Assembly (NCBI GenBank): GCA_002508705.1
Contig: DAYL01000032.1
Location: 204,804 to 223,033, forward strand
Length of the DNA stretch: 18,230 bases
DNA from: Methanoculleus sp. UBA374
Lineage (GTDB): Archaea; Halobacteriota; Methanomicrobia; Methanomicrobiales; Methanoculleaceae
Direction of reading: 5' to 3'
Shown: positions 7,686-14,590 of the stretch, piece after piece
Layout of the letters: every line of letters begins with the position of its first letter
Numbering within the stretch: position 1 is the stretch's first letter
Made by a program: the position numbers and the translations under genes
The notes under the pieces: model-generated
Told to the model about the DNA's origin: nothing
Database searches by the model: none
What the model saw: the letters and a program-made list of their open reading frames with translations, nothing else

Positions 7686-7715
7686 ATTTTTCTTACTTTT
7701 CATTAATTTTCGCTA
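7686..7715 (+). terminator. T-rich terminator candidate after the SRPBCC gene
   Basis: Several runs of four to five T lie within 30 nt (TTTTTCTTACTTTT and on) shortly after the stop at 7659. Archaeal RNA polymerase commonly terminates at such oligo-T tracts without a stem. The tract also borders the promoter of the next operon. Confidence 0.45.
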
Positions 7716-7749
7716 CTTTATTAAAACAACCATTCTAATATACCGGTAT
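7716..7749 (+). promoter_or_regulatory. Promoter of the fmdE-like/ABC operon with start-site palindrome
   Basis: CTTTATTAAAA at 7716-7726 is a good archaeal TATA box. Its centre is about 26 nt before the ATG at 7748, so the transcript may begin at or next to the start codon (leaderless). A perfect 10-bp palindrome ATACCGGTAT at 7740-7749 covers the predicted start site and the first two bases of the ATG. A repressor bound there would block initiation. This is inferred from spacing only. Confidence 0.45.
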
Positions 7750-8212
7750 GAAATGGCACGAACATTGCAGGTTCATGGGGCTTGAGCGGGATTACTCCGT
7801 CGAAGAACTGGCAAAGTTCCACGGTCACCTGGGACCGTTCATCGTCCTCGGCTACCGGATGGGACGCCATGCACTCCACCGTCTCGGGAGCGATCCGTTT
7901 GCGCTGTCCGCAACGGTTTACTGCTCGGGAACGCCGCCGGAATCCTGTCTGGTAGACGGGGTGCAGATCGGAAGCGGATGCACCTTCGGGAAGAGAAATA
8001 TCGACCTCGTCGTCTCTCCCCGCATCTGGGTCCAGTTCCGGCATGCCGACGGCCGGACGATCCTGCTCAAGCCCGGCCCGTACCGGGACCGTGCGGCGGA
8101 GTTCGACGGGCCGGACAGGGAGCTCGCTCTCGAGAATTTCGCCGAGGCGATCTACTCGATGCCGGAAGGCGAACTCTTCACGGTCGAGGAACCGACATGG
8201 GCGAACCGATAA
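7748..8212 (+). CDS. FmdE-family protein (formylmethanofuran dehydrogenase subunit E-like)
   Basis: The protein is 154 residues and matches the FmdE domain: FHGHLGPFIVLGYRMG (24-39), then YCSGTPPESCLVDGVQIGSGCTFGKRNI (58-85), which carries three cysteines and the invariant-looking DG-Q-GSGCT-GK core. The C-terminal zinc ribbon found on many FmdE proteins is missing. Despite the family name, these proteins are not core formylmethanofuran dehydrogenase subunits; many sit beside metal transporters. Here the stop overlaps the start of an ABC ATPase by 16 nt, so the two are co-translated with a permease. A role in handling or sensing the transported metal is the natural inference. A second ATG at 7775 (MGLERDYS) is an alternative start; the first fits the leaderless promoter. 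Confidence 0.85.
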   Translation: MKWHEHCRFMGLERDYSVEELAKFHGHLGPFIVLGYRMGRHALHRLGSDPFALSATVYCSGTPPESCLVDGVQIGSGCTFGKRNIDLVVSPRIWVQFRHADGRTILLKPGPYRDRAAEFDGPDRELALENFAEAIYSMPEGELFTVEEPTWANR

Positions 8213-8933
8213 TCCGCCTACAGGACGTGACGACCACCTATGAGGGGGCCGCATATCCGGTGATCCATCATATCGACCTCGAGATAGGGCCGGGCGAGTT
8301 CGTGATTGTCGGCGGCCCGAACGGTGCCGGGAAACAACGCTGCTCGAGACGATGGCGGGCCTCCTGCCGATCGTGAACGGGACCGTAACCGTTTGCGGAC
8401 TGGACGCCGCACGCGAAGGAAACGCGATGCGAAAGAGGGTGGGCTACGTGATTCAGAACTTCGACTTCGATCCCTACACCCCGTTCTCAGTCGAGGAGGT
8501 CATGCTGATGGCGCGGTTCGGCCGGATCGGCTGTTTCCGGCGACCGGGAAGAGAGGATTACGACGCGGTCGACCGTTCTCTCGCTCAGATGGGCATCACG
8601 GACCTCCGCAAGAGCCATATCGGGAAACTCTCCGGCGGTCAGCAGCAGAAGGTCCTGATTGCGCACAACCTGGCCAAACAACCGGATGTCGTGCTGCTCG
8701 ACGAACCGTTCAGCAACCTCGACCTGGCGACGCGCGAACATGTGTGCGATGTGCTCTGCCGCGTGGCGGATACCGGCGTAACGGTCGTTATCGTCTCCCA
8801 TGCGTTCGACGCGCTGCCGTCGCGGGACGTCCGGGTCGTGGTGATGAGAGCGGGAACGATCGTGCTCAACAGGGTTGTGCCGCCGGGCGACGTTCAGCAG
8901 ACCGTCCGCTCGACGTCGGAGGAGAGTGCCTGA
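8197..8933 (+). pseudogene. Metal-type ABC transporter ATP-binding protein, frameshifted in Walker A
   Basis: The first frame starts at ATG 8197 (MGEPIIRLQDVTTTYEGA) and reaches GGPNGAGK at 8311-8334. It then reads QRCSRR and continues out of phase to a stop at about 8376. In the next frame, bases 8334 onward read TTLLETMAGLLPIVNG and continue without a break to 8933. One missing A in the AAA run (8332-8334) would restore GPNGAGKTTLLE exactly. All other motifs are intact: Q-loop VIQNFD, signature LSGGQQQKV, Walker B VVLLDEP, D-loop SNLD and switch VIVSHAFD. The repaired product would be 245 residues, the usual size for ZnuC/MntB-type subunits. As written, the gene cannot give a working ATPase. 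The remainder is well conserved, so the loss is recent or a sequencing error. Confidence 0.85.
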
Positions 8934-9784
8934 TGCTGGAATTCCTCATCCCCAACAACATGGTCTGCCATGCGACCGAGGCAATGCTGTTCGCCTCCAT
9001 CGGGTGCGCCGTCCTTGCGGTGCTGATCACCCAGATGAAGATCTCGTCCATCGGGTTCACGATGGCTCACGGCGCGTTTGCCGGCGCCGCGGTGGGAATG
9101 TTCTTCGGAATCGACATTACGGTCACGGCGCTGGCAGGAAGCATCGCCATTGCAGGCCTGCTGGGTCCGCTGAGCGACAAGTCCCGGATGTCGATCGATA
9201 CCACGCTCGGGGTGCTCTTTGGCACCATGATGGCCGTCGCCATATTTTTTTATGCGTGGATGCAGCAGCTGGAGATCGGGTACAACGCATCGGCCCTCCT
9301 CTTCGGCAGCGTGATCTCGCTCTACCGCGAAGAGATCTACGGCCTTGCCGCCATCATGCTCCTTGTGATCGTCTTCGTGACACTCTTCTACAAAGAGATC
9401 TCGGCGATGATCTTCAATATAAAAATTGCCGAGATCACGGGAATCCGCGTACGTCCGATGATGTATGCGCTGCTGTTCATGATCGCGCTGATGGTGACCC
9501 TCACGATGCCGATCGTGGGCGGCCTGCTCCTCTACGTCTGGCTGGTCACGCCGGCGGCGATTGCGTATCAGTTCTGCAGCACCTTAAAGCAGATGATGAT
9601 TGCCGCCCCCATCCTTGCGGCGGCGGTCAGTCTCGTCGGGACATATCTCGCATTCACATACAACCTTCCCATCGCCCCGCTCAGCGCCGTACTGTTCAGT
9701 GTCCTCTTCGCCGTCTCCGTGGCGGTATCCCCGAAGAGAAAGATCACCCGGCTGAAGTACGGTGCGCCGCAGAACGCCGATTGA
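8933..9784 (+). CDS. ABC-3 family metal transporter permease (ZnuB/MntB type)
   Basis: The protein is 283 residues from the ATG at 8933, which overlaps the ATPase stop (TGATG). The frame stays open upstream to 8306, but that part is the ATPase gene read out of phase. About eight membrane helices are visible. SSIGFTMAHGAFAGAAVGMFFGI (about 43-65) is the family hallmark following helix 2, and MPIVGGLLLYVWLVTPAAIAYQ marks the later conserved loop and helix. The C-terminus is basic (PKRKITRLKYG). ABC-3 permeases import zinc, manganese or iron with an ATPase and a lipoprotein binding subunit; no binding protein is encoded here. Its genetic link to an FmdE-family gene is the clearest hint to its job. 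Confidence 0.88.
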   Translation: MLEFLIPNNMVCHATEAMLFASIGCAVLAVLITQMKISSIGFTMAHGAFAGAAVGMFFGIDITVTALAGSIAIAGLLGPLSDKSRMSIDTTLGVLFGTMMAVAIFFYAWMQQLEIGYNASALLFGSVISLYREEIYGLAAIMLLVIVFVTLFYKEISAMIFNIKIAEITGIRVRPMMYALLFMIALMVTLTMPIVGGLLLYVWLVTPAAIAYQFCSTLKQMMIAAPILAAAVSLVGTYLAFTYNLPIAPLSAVLFSVLFAVSVAVSPKRKITRLKYGAPQNAD

Positions 9785-10214
9785 CCCGGCAGACGGTACG
9801 GAGGAACAGTTAAATCGGAAAGGGGACTGGATCGCCGGGACGGCAATCGCGATCACGGTGTGGCTGGTCATGAGCATCCTCGTATCCCTGGCGAACCCCG
9901 TTGTCGCACGTTCGATCTGGCCGGCATTGCTCCCTGTCTTCATCCTTGCGTATGGTTATCTCACCGTCTGCTATTTCGTAAACAGAGTGAAGAGATGGAG
10001 CGAGAAGTATCTCGATACGCTTCCGGGACAGCGAACGCACGGAAAAGAGGAAGAAGCACAGAAGATACAGGCAATGGTCGAGCACGTCGAGGAGATGGAG
10101 AAGAAGGTGAACCGCATCGAGGCGATGCTGGTGACGGACGGGAGCGGGGGGTCGGGGATCGAGACGCCTCCAGCGTCCGGGCGCAGGGTGGCCCGCCTCG
10201 GAACGGATCGCTAG
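9762..10214 (+). CDS. Small membrane protein with C-terminal coiled coil
   Basis: The protein is 150 residues from a GTG at 9762, overlapping the permease end by 23 nt. Two hydrophobic helices (about 24-45 and 52-73, the second ending FVNRVKRWSEKY) are followed by a charged helix with heptad character, EEEAQKIQAMVEHVEEMEKKVNRIEAMLV (94-123). The tail is Gly/Ser/Arg-rich and looks disordered. I do not recognise the family. The overlap places it in the metal-transport operon, so an accessory or scaffold role is possible but unproved. The first 20 residues lie in permease sequence and the true start could be internal. Confidence 0.6.
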   Translation: MRRRTPIDPADGTEEQLNRKGDWIAGTAIAITVWLVMSILVSLANPVVARSIWPALLPVFILAYGYLTVCYFVNRVKRWSEKYLDTLPGQRTHGKEEEAQKIQAMVEHVEEMEKKVNRIEAMLVTDGSGGSGIETPPASGRRVARLGTDR

Positions 10215-10340
10215 ACGTCGGCCGATCATCAGCGCCGCGGCATAGACCGCCCCGGTCAGGAGCCGCGGGTCCGGACCATCCGAATATTCATTGAAGAAAC
10301 AACCATCCACAGGGGAACATCCCGCCAAAAAAAGGAGAGA

Positions 10341-10913
10341 TCACAGTAGCGACCCAAAATCGAAGACCCATCTATGGAAAAGGATCGCAAAAACCACGCT
10401 CGTTGCAAGGGAGAGGAATGCGGCCCGATCCCTTGACATCTCATGAAATATCCGTACGCCGAAATAGGTCGCCAGACCGAAACCGAGGAGAAGCAGCAGG
10501 TCCATAAACGGGATCTGTACAATCACAACCGCCCAGAAAAACAGGACGAAGGGAGCCAGGGCATAGATCGCCGATTTCATTGTTTTTTTCAAATCCCCGA
10601 TGTACATCAACGAAAAGCAGGAAAAATGCTCAATGAGGCTGATCCCCAGGAGGGCGACCGCCCCGCAGATCAGACCCTGCAGTAAACCGATGAAAGTTCC
10701 CGACACCAGAACCCCGAGCCGGTGTAATCCAATCTCGAATTCATCCGGCGGATACGACCCCGCAAAGAGGGGTAATAGCATGAACACGACGGCTGTGACA
10801 ACAACAACCACAAAAAAGAATTGAAGATCGTACTGCAGCGGCTTTTCGTTAAGCCGCTGGAAAAAAATCAGAGGACTCCACGAACTTCGCCGGACGCTAC
10901 GTTGAGCATTCAT
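10341..10913 (-). CDS. Yip1-family-like membrane protein
   Basis: The protein is 190 residues from the ATG at 10913. The N-terminal 30 residues are polar and basic. Five hydrophobic helices follow, at about 32-51, 69-92, 110-130, 133-150 and 160-185. Features that recall the Yip1 domain are the FFVVVVVTAVVFMLLPL opening, a polar loop before helix 2, and a C-terminal pair of helices after FHEMSRDRA. Yip1-like proteins in archaea are of unknown function. The assignment is by overall layout only; DUF-type alternatives cannot be excluded. A TATA element centred 27 nt upstream fits a leaderless transcript beginning at the ATG. It converges with the 9762-10214 gene across 126 nt. Confidence 0.6.
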   Translation of the reverse strand: MNAQRSVRRSSWSPLIFFQRLNEKPLQYDLQFFFVVVVVTAVVFMLLPLFAGSYPPDEFEIGLHRLGVLVSGTFIGLLQGLICGAVALLGISLIEHFSCFSLMYIGDLKKTMKSAIYALAPFVLFFWAVVIVQIPFMDLLLLLGFGLATYFGVRIFHEMSRDRAAFLSLATSVVFAILFHRWVFDFGSLL

Positions 10914-10935
10914 AAGATGATGTGAAGCACCGGGT

Positions 10936-10944
10936 TATGATAAA
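10936..10944 (-). promoter_or_regulatory. Candidate leaderless promoter of the Yip1-like gene
   Basis: On the minus strand the element reads TTTATCATA preceded by GACAGAA. Its centre is about 27 nt from the ATG at 10913, which is the normal TATA-to-start distance in archaea, so the transcript would have no leader. Confidence 0.45.
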
Positions 10945-11214
10945 TTCTGTCACGTTTCCCGGCATCTCCGGCGACTGTTCCAGAAAATCGGCGGACCCGA
11001 TTCTTTCCAGGAGAAAGAAACTCCGATGGGACCCACATCCGGGGACGCCGCCAGGCCGCCCGGATAACCCGCCCCCGGGTCGTCGCACGGGCGTTATTAA
11101 AGCGAATACGCAGCCGTTACGTCCGAAAAGACGGAGACTATCTCCCCGGGCATGTGCCGTTGCTCCAGCGTATTGTACGGCGCGCACCTGTTCATTCTCC
11201 CGGGAGTACATCCC
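10945..11214. other. Intergenic DNA, first half of the mtrH upstream region
   Basis: No supported gene. The frames here are Arg/Pro-rich chance frames. It begins with one copy of a recurrent TTCTGTC-centred element (10935-10986) and is otherwise GC-rich, with no clear RNA gene. Confidence 0.4.
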
Positions 11215-11264
11215 CGGTATCCTCTCAAAGAAAATTAATAATTGCAGATATGCAGAGGATACCG
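11215..11264. repeat. Perfect 11-bp inverted repeat with AT-rich spacer
   Basis: The left arm CGGTATCCTCT (11215-11225) and right arm AGAGGATACCG (11254-11264) match without error. The 28-nt spacer between them is AT-rich and contains AAAATTAATAATT, which could be a promoter element. It lies about 170 nt before the mtrH start. It may be an operator pair, a long hairpin in a leader RNA or a stray element. Confidence 0.7.
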
Positions 11265-11325
11265 TCCGATTCATCAGCGCGAATAAGTATCATTCCTCGC
11301 GCTCCCGACCTCCCGCACTTTCAAC

Positions 11326-11359
11326 AAATATTTATGGCCGGAAGCACCACTTTTTTATA
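11326..11359 (+). promoter_or_regulatory. Candidate mtrH promoter region
   Basis: Two TATA-like elements, AAATATTTATGG (11326-11337) and TTTTTTATAG (11350-11359), sit in an AT-rich stretch ahead of mtrH. The second would start transcription near 11382 and give a leader of about 50 nt. The ribosome-binding site is the purine-rich stretch at 11418-11429. Confidence 0.45.
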
Positions 11360-11432
11360 GCACAAAATAGTTTTCTTTAACGAAAATCTACTTTATTTGT
11401 GCTGTCAACGTCACGAAAAGGACGTGAGAACT

Positions 11433-12455
11433 GTGTTTAGATTTGATAAAGAACAGACAGTACTGGATTTTAACGGTATAAAGATCGGTGGTCAGCCAGG
11501 AGAACACCCCCGGGTGCTGGGTGCATCCATCTTCTACAACAAACAGGAGATCGTCCTTGACGAGCACACAGGGAAGATCGATAAGGAAAAAGCAGAAGCG
11601 CTCTGGAACAGGACCCAGGAGCTCTACGATCTCACTGGAAACCCCTTTTTCTGCCAGATCATCTCGGAGCACGGAGAGGCGTTCGAGAACTACTTCCAGT
11701 GGTTCGACAGCATCGACAACAGGACTCCGTTCCTGATGGATTCGTCGGACCCCGCCGCTCTCGCCCATGCCACGAAATTCGTCGATGAAGTCGGTCTCTC
11801 GGATCGCGCCATCTACAACTCGATCAACGGGTCGATCACTCCCGAAAATATCGAGACCCTCAAAAACAGCAATGTGAACTCGGCCATCGTGCTCGCCTTC
11901 AATCCGGGAGACGGAACGGTCGTAGGAAAAGAGAAGGTGCTCAACGAAGGCGGGGTTGCCGGCCAGGAGAAGAGCATGAAGCAGATTGCGGAAGATTGCG
12001 GCATCACCCGCCCGATCCTGGATACCGCCGCAACACCGCTGGGGCTCGGCTCCGCCGGGTCGTTCCGGCATATCCTCGCCTGCAAGGCAATTCACGGGCT
12101 TCCGTGCGGCGGCGCCTACCACAACATGACCGTCTCCTGGACCTGGCTGAAGCGCTGGCGGAAGAACGGGTTGGCTCAGATATACGAAGGCAAAGAAGCC
12201 CTCGCCGAGCAGATGTTCCACCACTACTTCGGGGGAATCGACGGCATCCGGCAGGCCGCGTGGTCGTCTCCCGATATCGGCTGCAATATCATTGCCATGA
12301 CCCTCGGGGCCGATCTCATCATGTACGGCCCGATCGAGAGCATGGAGCCGATGGCAACCACCGCCGCATTCTGCGACATCGTGCTCGGTGAAGCATGCAA
12401 AGAACTCGGTGGGGAGATTCAGGAAGAAAATCACCCGTTCTACCGGATGATCTGA
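11433..12455 (+). CDS. mtrH: Tetrahydromethanopterin S-methyltransferase subunit H (MtrH)
   Basis: The protein is 340 residues from the GTG at 11433, chosen because MFRFDKEQTV is the usual MtrH N-terminus; the frame extends 12 codons further upstream. Family features are KIGGQPGEHPRVLGASIFY (15-33), FLMDSSDP, LSDRAIYNSIN, AIVLAFNPGD, DTAATPLGLGS, a GGAYHN motif and the C-terminal ENHPFY. The fold is a TIM barrel that passes a methyl group between tetrahydromethanopterin and the corrinoid of MtrA, as part of the sodium-pumping Mtr complex. It is longer than the roughly 310-residue Methanosarcina type because of an insert around LAQIYEGKEALAEQMFHHYFGG. No other mtr gene is nearby, so it is either a displaced canonical subunit or an extra paralogue serving another corrinoid methyltransferase. 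The methanogen assignment rests largely on this gene. Confidence 0.93.
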   Translation: MFRFDKEQTVLDFNGIKIGGQPGEHPRVLGASIFYNKQEIVLDEHTGKIDKEKAEALWNRTQELYDLTGNPFFCQIISEHGEAFENYFQWFDSIDNRTPFLMDSSDPAALAHATKFVDEVGLSDRAIYNSINGSITPENIETLKNSNVNSAIVLAFNPGDGTVVGKEKVLNEGGVAGQEKSMKQIAEDCGITRPILDTAATPLGLGSAGSFRHILACKAIHGLPCGGAYHNMTVSWTWLKRWRKNGLAQIYEGKEALAEQMFHHYFGGIDGIRQAAWSSPDIGCNIIAMTLGADLIMYGPIESMEPMATTAAFCDIVLGEACKELGGEIQEENHPFYRMI

Positions 12456-12470
12456 GACCCGTAGATTACC

Positions 12471-13031
12471 ATGTCGCTACCACCGCTGTTCCGGAAGTAC
12501 CTGTCCGTTCTGGAATCTTCCGTCACTGGCAGGGACTCCGAAGAACTCCTGAGCCTGCGGGAGTGGGTGCGTGAGGCCGCGGCCGCGGACAACCGCCCGG
12601 AGAAGGTCCAGACGCTCGCCGGCATCGGCATTGCCTGTACCTACGGCTCCCACACTGCCGGTGTCTGGATCGGCTACATCCGCGACCCCTCCTCGGTCTC
12701 CCCTGCATCCGTCGGCAGGATCCCCTGCTGCCCTGGCAGGGGTGACTATTCATCACTCTTTACTGTAAAAGAGCCGGTACTCAGACCTGAATTGTCCGTC
12801 AGCAATATAGGCAGCGGATATGCGGCTGCCTTCTCGACCTGCTGCAGGGAGATCGGCGATGAGGCCGCCGAAGCCCTTGCCGGGTACATCGGCAACGACG
12901 ATGTGGCGGTGCTGGATGCCGCCGTTCATCGGTGCGTGTCGGAATACGCCGGGTCGGGGATGCAGCCCTTCGCAGATGAATTCCTCAGTCGTGTGGATGC
13001 ATGCTGCAAAAGACGGAAATGTTCCGCCTGA
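12471..13031 (+). CDS. Unrecognised Cys-rich protein downstream of mtrH
   Basis: The protein is 186 residues, beginning 15 nt after the mtrH stop with no strong ribosome-binding site of its own. The N-terminus (1-45) is a predicted helical, charged segment. The middle has a hydrophobic strand pair (IGIACTYGS, TAGVWIGYIRDP). A PCCPG motif (about 85-89), a TCC (about 123-125) and a CCKRRKC tail (about 179-185) give cysteine pairs that could bind metal or form disulfides. No membrane helix is evident. A 7-bp hairpin in the DNA (CCCCTGC/GCAGGGG, 12722-12742) encodes part of the PCCPG segment. I recognise no family. Its position makes it a likely partner or accessory of MtrH, but this is inference from adjacency alone. 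Confidence 0.6.
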   Translation: MSLPPLFRKYLSVLESSVTGRDSEELLSLREWVREAAAADNRPEKVQTLAGIGIACTYGSHTAGVWIGYIRDPSSVSPASVGRIPCCPGRGDYSSLFTVKEPVLRPELSVSNIGSGYAAAFSTCCREIGDEAAEALAGYIGNDDVAVLDAAVHRCVSEYAGSGMQPFADEFLSRVDACCKRRKCSA

Positions 13032-13325
13032 ATACTGCACGTACCTCATAAACTCCTGCCAATACCATTTTTCACGGGGATTGCGGTGGACCCACCCCTT
13101 TCCCTGCATCTGTCATGCACATCCCGGACACCGCCGTCGGACCCGGGACAAGAATCGCCGGGAGGCACCCGACAATCGCCTAAAGACCGATTCCCGGCCC
13201 CGTTCCCCCGGGAGGGATTACAATGAACTGAACGTTCGGGCGTATATGATATCTTCTGTCACGACGCTCTACATCCCGTCGTGAATCTCCGGCGTTCGCA
13301 CCCAGGACGGTATCCCGACTGGATT
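13032..13325. other. Convergent intergenic region with an inverted repeat
   Basis: The region lies between the ends of a plus-strand and a minus-strand gene. A perfect 8-bp inverted repeat with 10-nt loop (TCACGACG at 13259-13266, CGTCGTGA at 13277-13284) could be a terminator hairpin for the minus-strand gene that ends at 13326, or an operator. It overlaps one copy of the recurrent TTCTGTC-centred element. I see nothing else. Confidence 0.45.
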
Positions 13326-13574
13326 CTAGCCGGAAGATCGCCGCCATCCACCACGGCAAAAGCCATACAGGCGCCGGATGACGAGAAGTATCAGGCCGAC
13401 GATGCAGAATACAAGGAGCGTCAGGAAAATGAGACCGATAGCCCGACCAAAGAGCATGAAGAGAGGATCGAGCGCCGGATGCAACCTCCTGAGCGGGTCG
13501 TAGAAGAGTAAGAGGAAGAGCATCACGGCAAACAGTCCCGTTACGATTGCGTCCATCGATACCTTTTGCCGCAT
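13326..13574 (-). CDS. Small two-helix membrane protein
   Basis: The protein is 82 residues from the ATG at 13574, with AGGTGG and GGAG purine motifs in the 15 nt upstream. Two membrane helices are clear, at about 8-25 (DAIVTGLFAVMLFLLLFY) and 43-67 (GRAIGLIFLTLLVFCIVGLILLVI). The loop between them is DPLRRLHPALDPLF, and the tail is basic (RRLYGFCRGGWRRSS). No family is recognised. It belongs to a run of minus-strand genes for small membrane or exported proteins that continues on the far side of the island at 14420-16181. Function unknown. Confidence 0.6.
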   Translation of the reverse strand: MRQKVSMDAIVTGLFAVMLFLLLFYDPLRRLHPALDPLFMLFGRAIGLIFLTLLVFCIVGLILLVIRRLYGFCRGGWRRSSG

Positions 13575-13687
13575 GCTCCATCCACCTCTTATGAAACCGT
13601 TACCGTAAACCGGTCCTCATCCCAGACCGAAACCCCAGTAAGTATCTCAGTTCGTCATCCAAAGAAAAAACCGCGAATCTCGCCGAA

Positions 13688-14026
13688 TTACGGCGCATTC
13701 CTCCTGCGATACGTTCGGATGAGATAGTACCCCGCCGAGAGCACGATCACGGCTCCCAGAGCAACTCCCAGAAGAACAGGATCATAAAATACGCTGAATG
13801 CGCTTTTAGACCCGTGATACGCCGCGGTATCCCCTATCCCAGGTGTTTCAAGCGCCGTTTGCCGGGCGTTTTCCGTATCCGCTACCGAAAATCCGTCATC
13901 CGTCGAATCGATCCGCACGTCTTCATCCGGCTGAGCGGATGCATGTGCCATGCCGCTACCGGCGAGGATGAAGAGCAGCAGGGCAATGCAGATCAACCGT
14001 CCCCTGCCGATACCGATAACATTCAT
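13688..14026 (-). CDS. Exported protein with signal peptide and C-terminal membrane anchor
   Basis: The protein is 112 residues from the ATG at 14026, with a strong GGAGGGAG site about seven bases upstream. Residues 1-30 form a signal peptide: basic MNVIGIGRGR, hydrophobic core LICIALLLFILAGSG, and an AHASA-type cleavage region. The mature part (31-80) is acidic and Thr/Ser-containing, with no cysteine. Residues 82-103 (YDPVLLGVALGAVIVLSAGYYL) are a membrane helix followed by IRTYRRRNAP, a stop-transfer tail. It should sit with a small outside domain anchored by its C-terminus. No sorting motif such as PGF or PEF is seen. Family unknown; one of the small membrane-protein run. Confidence 0.68.
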   Translation of the reverse strand: MNVIGIGRGRLICIALLLFILAGSGMAHASAQPDEDVRIDSTDDGFSVADTENARQTALETPGIGDTAAYHGSKSAFSVFYDPVLLGVALGAVIVLSAGYYLIRTYRRRNAP

Positions 14027-14084
14027 GCCTTATCTCCCTCCGTCGACTTTTTTCTTTTCATGTGTTCCAACTCCATTTTCAGTC

Positions 14085-14184
14085 CCCGGAGGCAGGAGAG
14101 GCACACGTTTTAAGTACCTGGAATGCGTACATCTCATTAGCCTTTGGGCTTGCGGGGCTCTATCATCCAGCCGTCAAGCAGGGA
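14085..14184. repeat. 100-bp diverged repeat, copy A
   Basis: Aligns end to end with 17198-17299 in the same orientation. The longest exact block is GGAATGCGTACATCTCAT; I estimate roughly four in five positions match over the rest, with one 3-nt gap. It lies 59 nt upstream of the minus-strand exported-protein gene at 14026. No intact reading frame is shared by the copies. Confidence 0.75.
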
Positions 14185-14419
14185 TGGAGGGACCCCACGA
14201 ACGTTTGCGAACGTACCCTCGCGCCCACACAATGACCTGGGCGTAGGTCTATTTATAAATTCTGTCCATTTTCTTTACATGTCCGGGAAGTGTTCCCGAA
14301 ACCAATGGGACAGAACCGTCACCGGGGAAAAAACATCGGCCTGTATCGAGAGAGGTGCAGCCGTCCGGAGAGTGCCTGAAAGGTCGCGCGATCCGGAGAA
14401 AGGAAAGTTTTCCCGAGGG
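14185..14419. other. Non-coding boundary of the island
   Basis: No gene. It holds a TATA-like ATTTATAAAT (14251-14260), the third copy of the recurrent TTCTGTC element (14250-14300), and a perfect hairpin CGGGAA-GTG-TTCCCG (14284-14298). The TATA could serve the minus-strand gene at 14026 through a long leader containing repeat A, or face rightward. Confidence 0.4.
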
Positions 14420-14453
14420 TCACCCCAAAAGCGCCCGCACAAACCGTTCCAGG
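14420..14453. repeat. Island-bounding direct repeat, left copy
   Basis: Begins TCACCCCAAAAGCGCCCG (18 nt identical to the right copy at 16149), then a diverged 8-9 nt, then TTCCAGG shared again. It corresponds to the last codons and stop of the fragment gene on the minus strand. Confidence 0.65.
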
Positions 14454-14563
14454 ATCTCCCCCGGGGCGAGCGGGATGTTCGGGACCGCCGCGTTCCCCGG
14501 TTTCAACACGACGTGGATGAAGTTCGGCCCCGCCCCCGGTTCTCCCAGATACCTTTTATCTTG
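14420..14563 (-). pseudogene. 3'-end fragment of an unknown gene
   Basis: On the minus strand this reads a protein-like 47 residues: QDKRYLGEPGAGPNFIH, then VVLKPGNAAVPNIPLAPGE, then ILERFVRALLG and a stop at 14420-14422. Hydrophobic/charged alternation and codon use look genuine, unlike the Arg-rich opposite frames. No start codon or upstream part follows; at about 14565 the sequence changes to the hairpin cluster and IS remnant, so the gene seems cut off there. A shorter, worse-preserved copy of its last 34 bp sits at 16149-16181, on the other side of the toxin-antitoxin genes. I do not recognise the parent gene. Confidence 0.5.
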
Positions 14564-14590
14564 CGGGGGTGAAGAGAGCGGAGCGAGAAG

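Noticed and set aside
8311..8345. Programmed frameshift as the explanation of the ABC ATPase break
   Set aside because: The site is a short GGGAAAC with no clear slippery heptamer or following structure; a lost base is simpler.
8306..8932. Upstream extension of the permease frame to 492 residues
   Set aside because: This part is the ABC ATPase gene read out of phase; the permease starts at the ATG at 8933.
8875..9813. 312-residue frame inside the permease
   Set aside because: Out-of-phase reading of the permease, Arg/His/Asp-rich without membrane helices.
10922..11380. 152-residue plus-strand frame upstream of mtrH
   Set aside because: Arg/Pro/Ser-rich, crosses the inverted repeat and the promoter, and has no ribosome-binding site.
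12820..13284. 154-residue frame overlapping the Cys-rich gene end
   Set aside because: Arg/Pro/Ser-rich, begins inside the other gene, no ribosome-binding site.
13180..13581. 133-residue minus-strand frame
   Set aside because: Competes with the 82-residue two-helix protein, which has the better start site and protein character.
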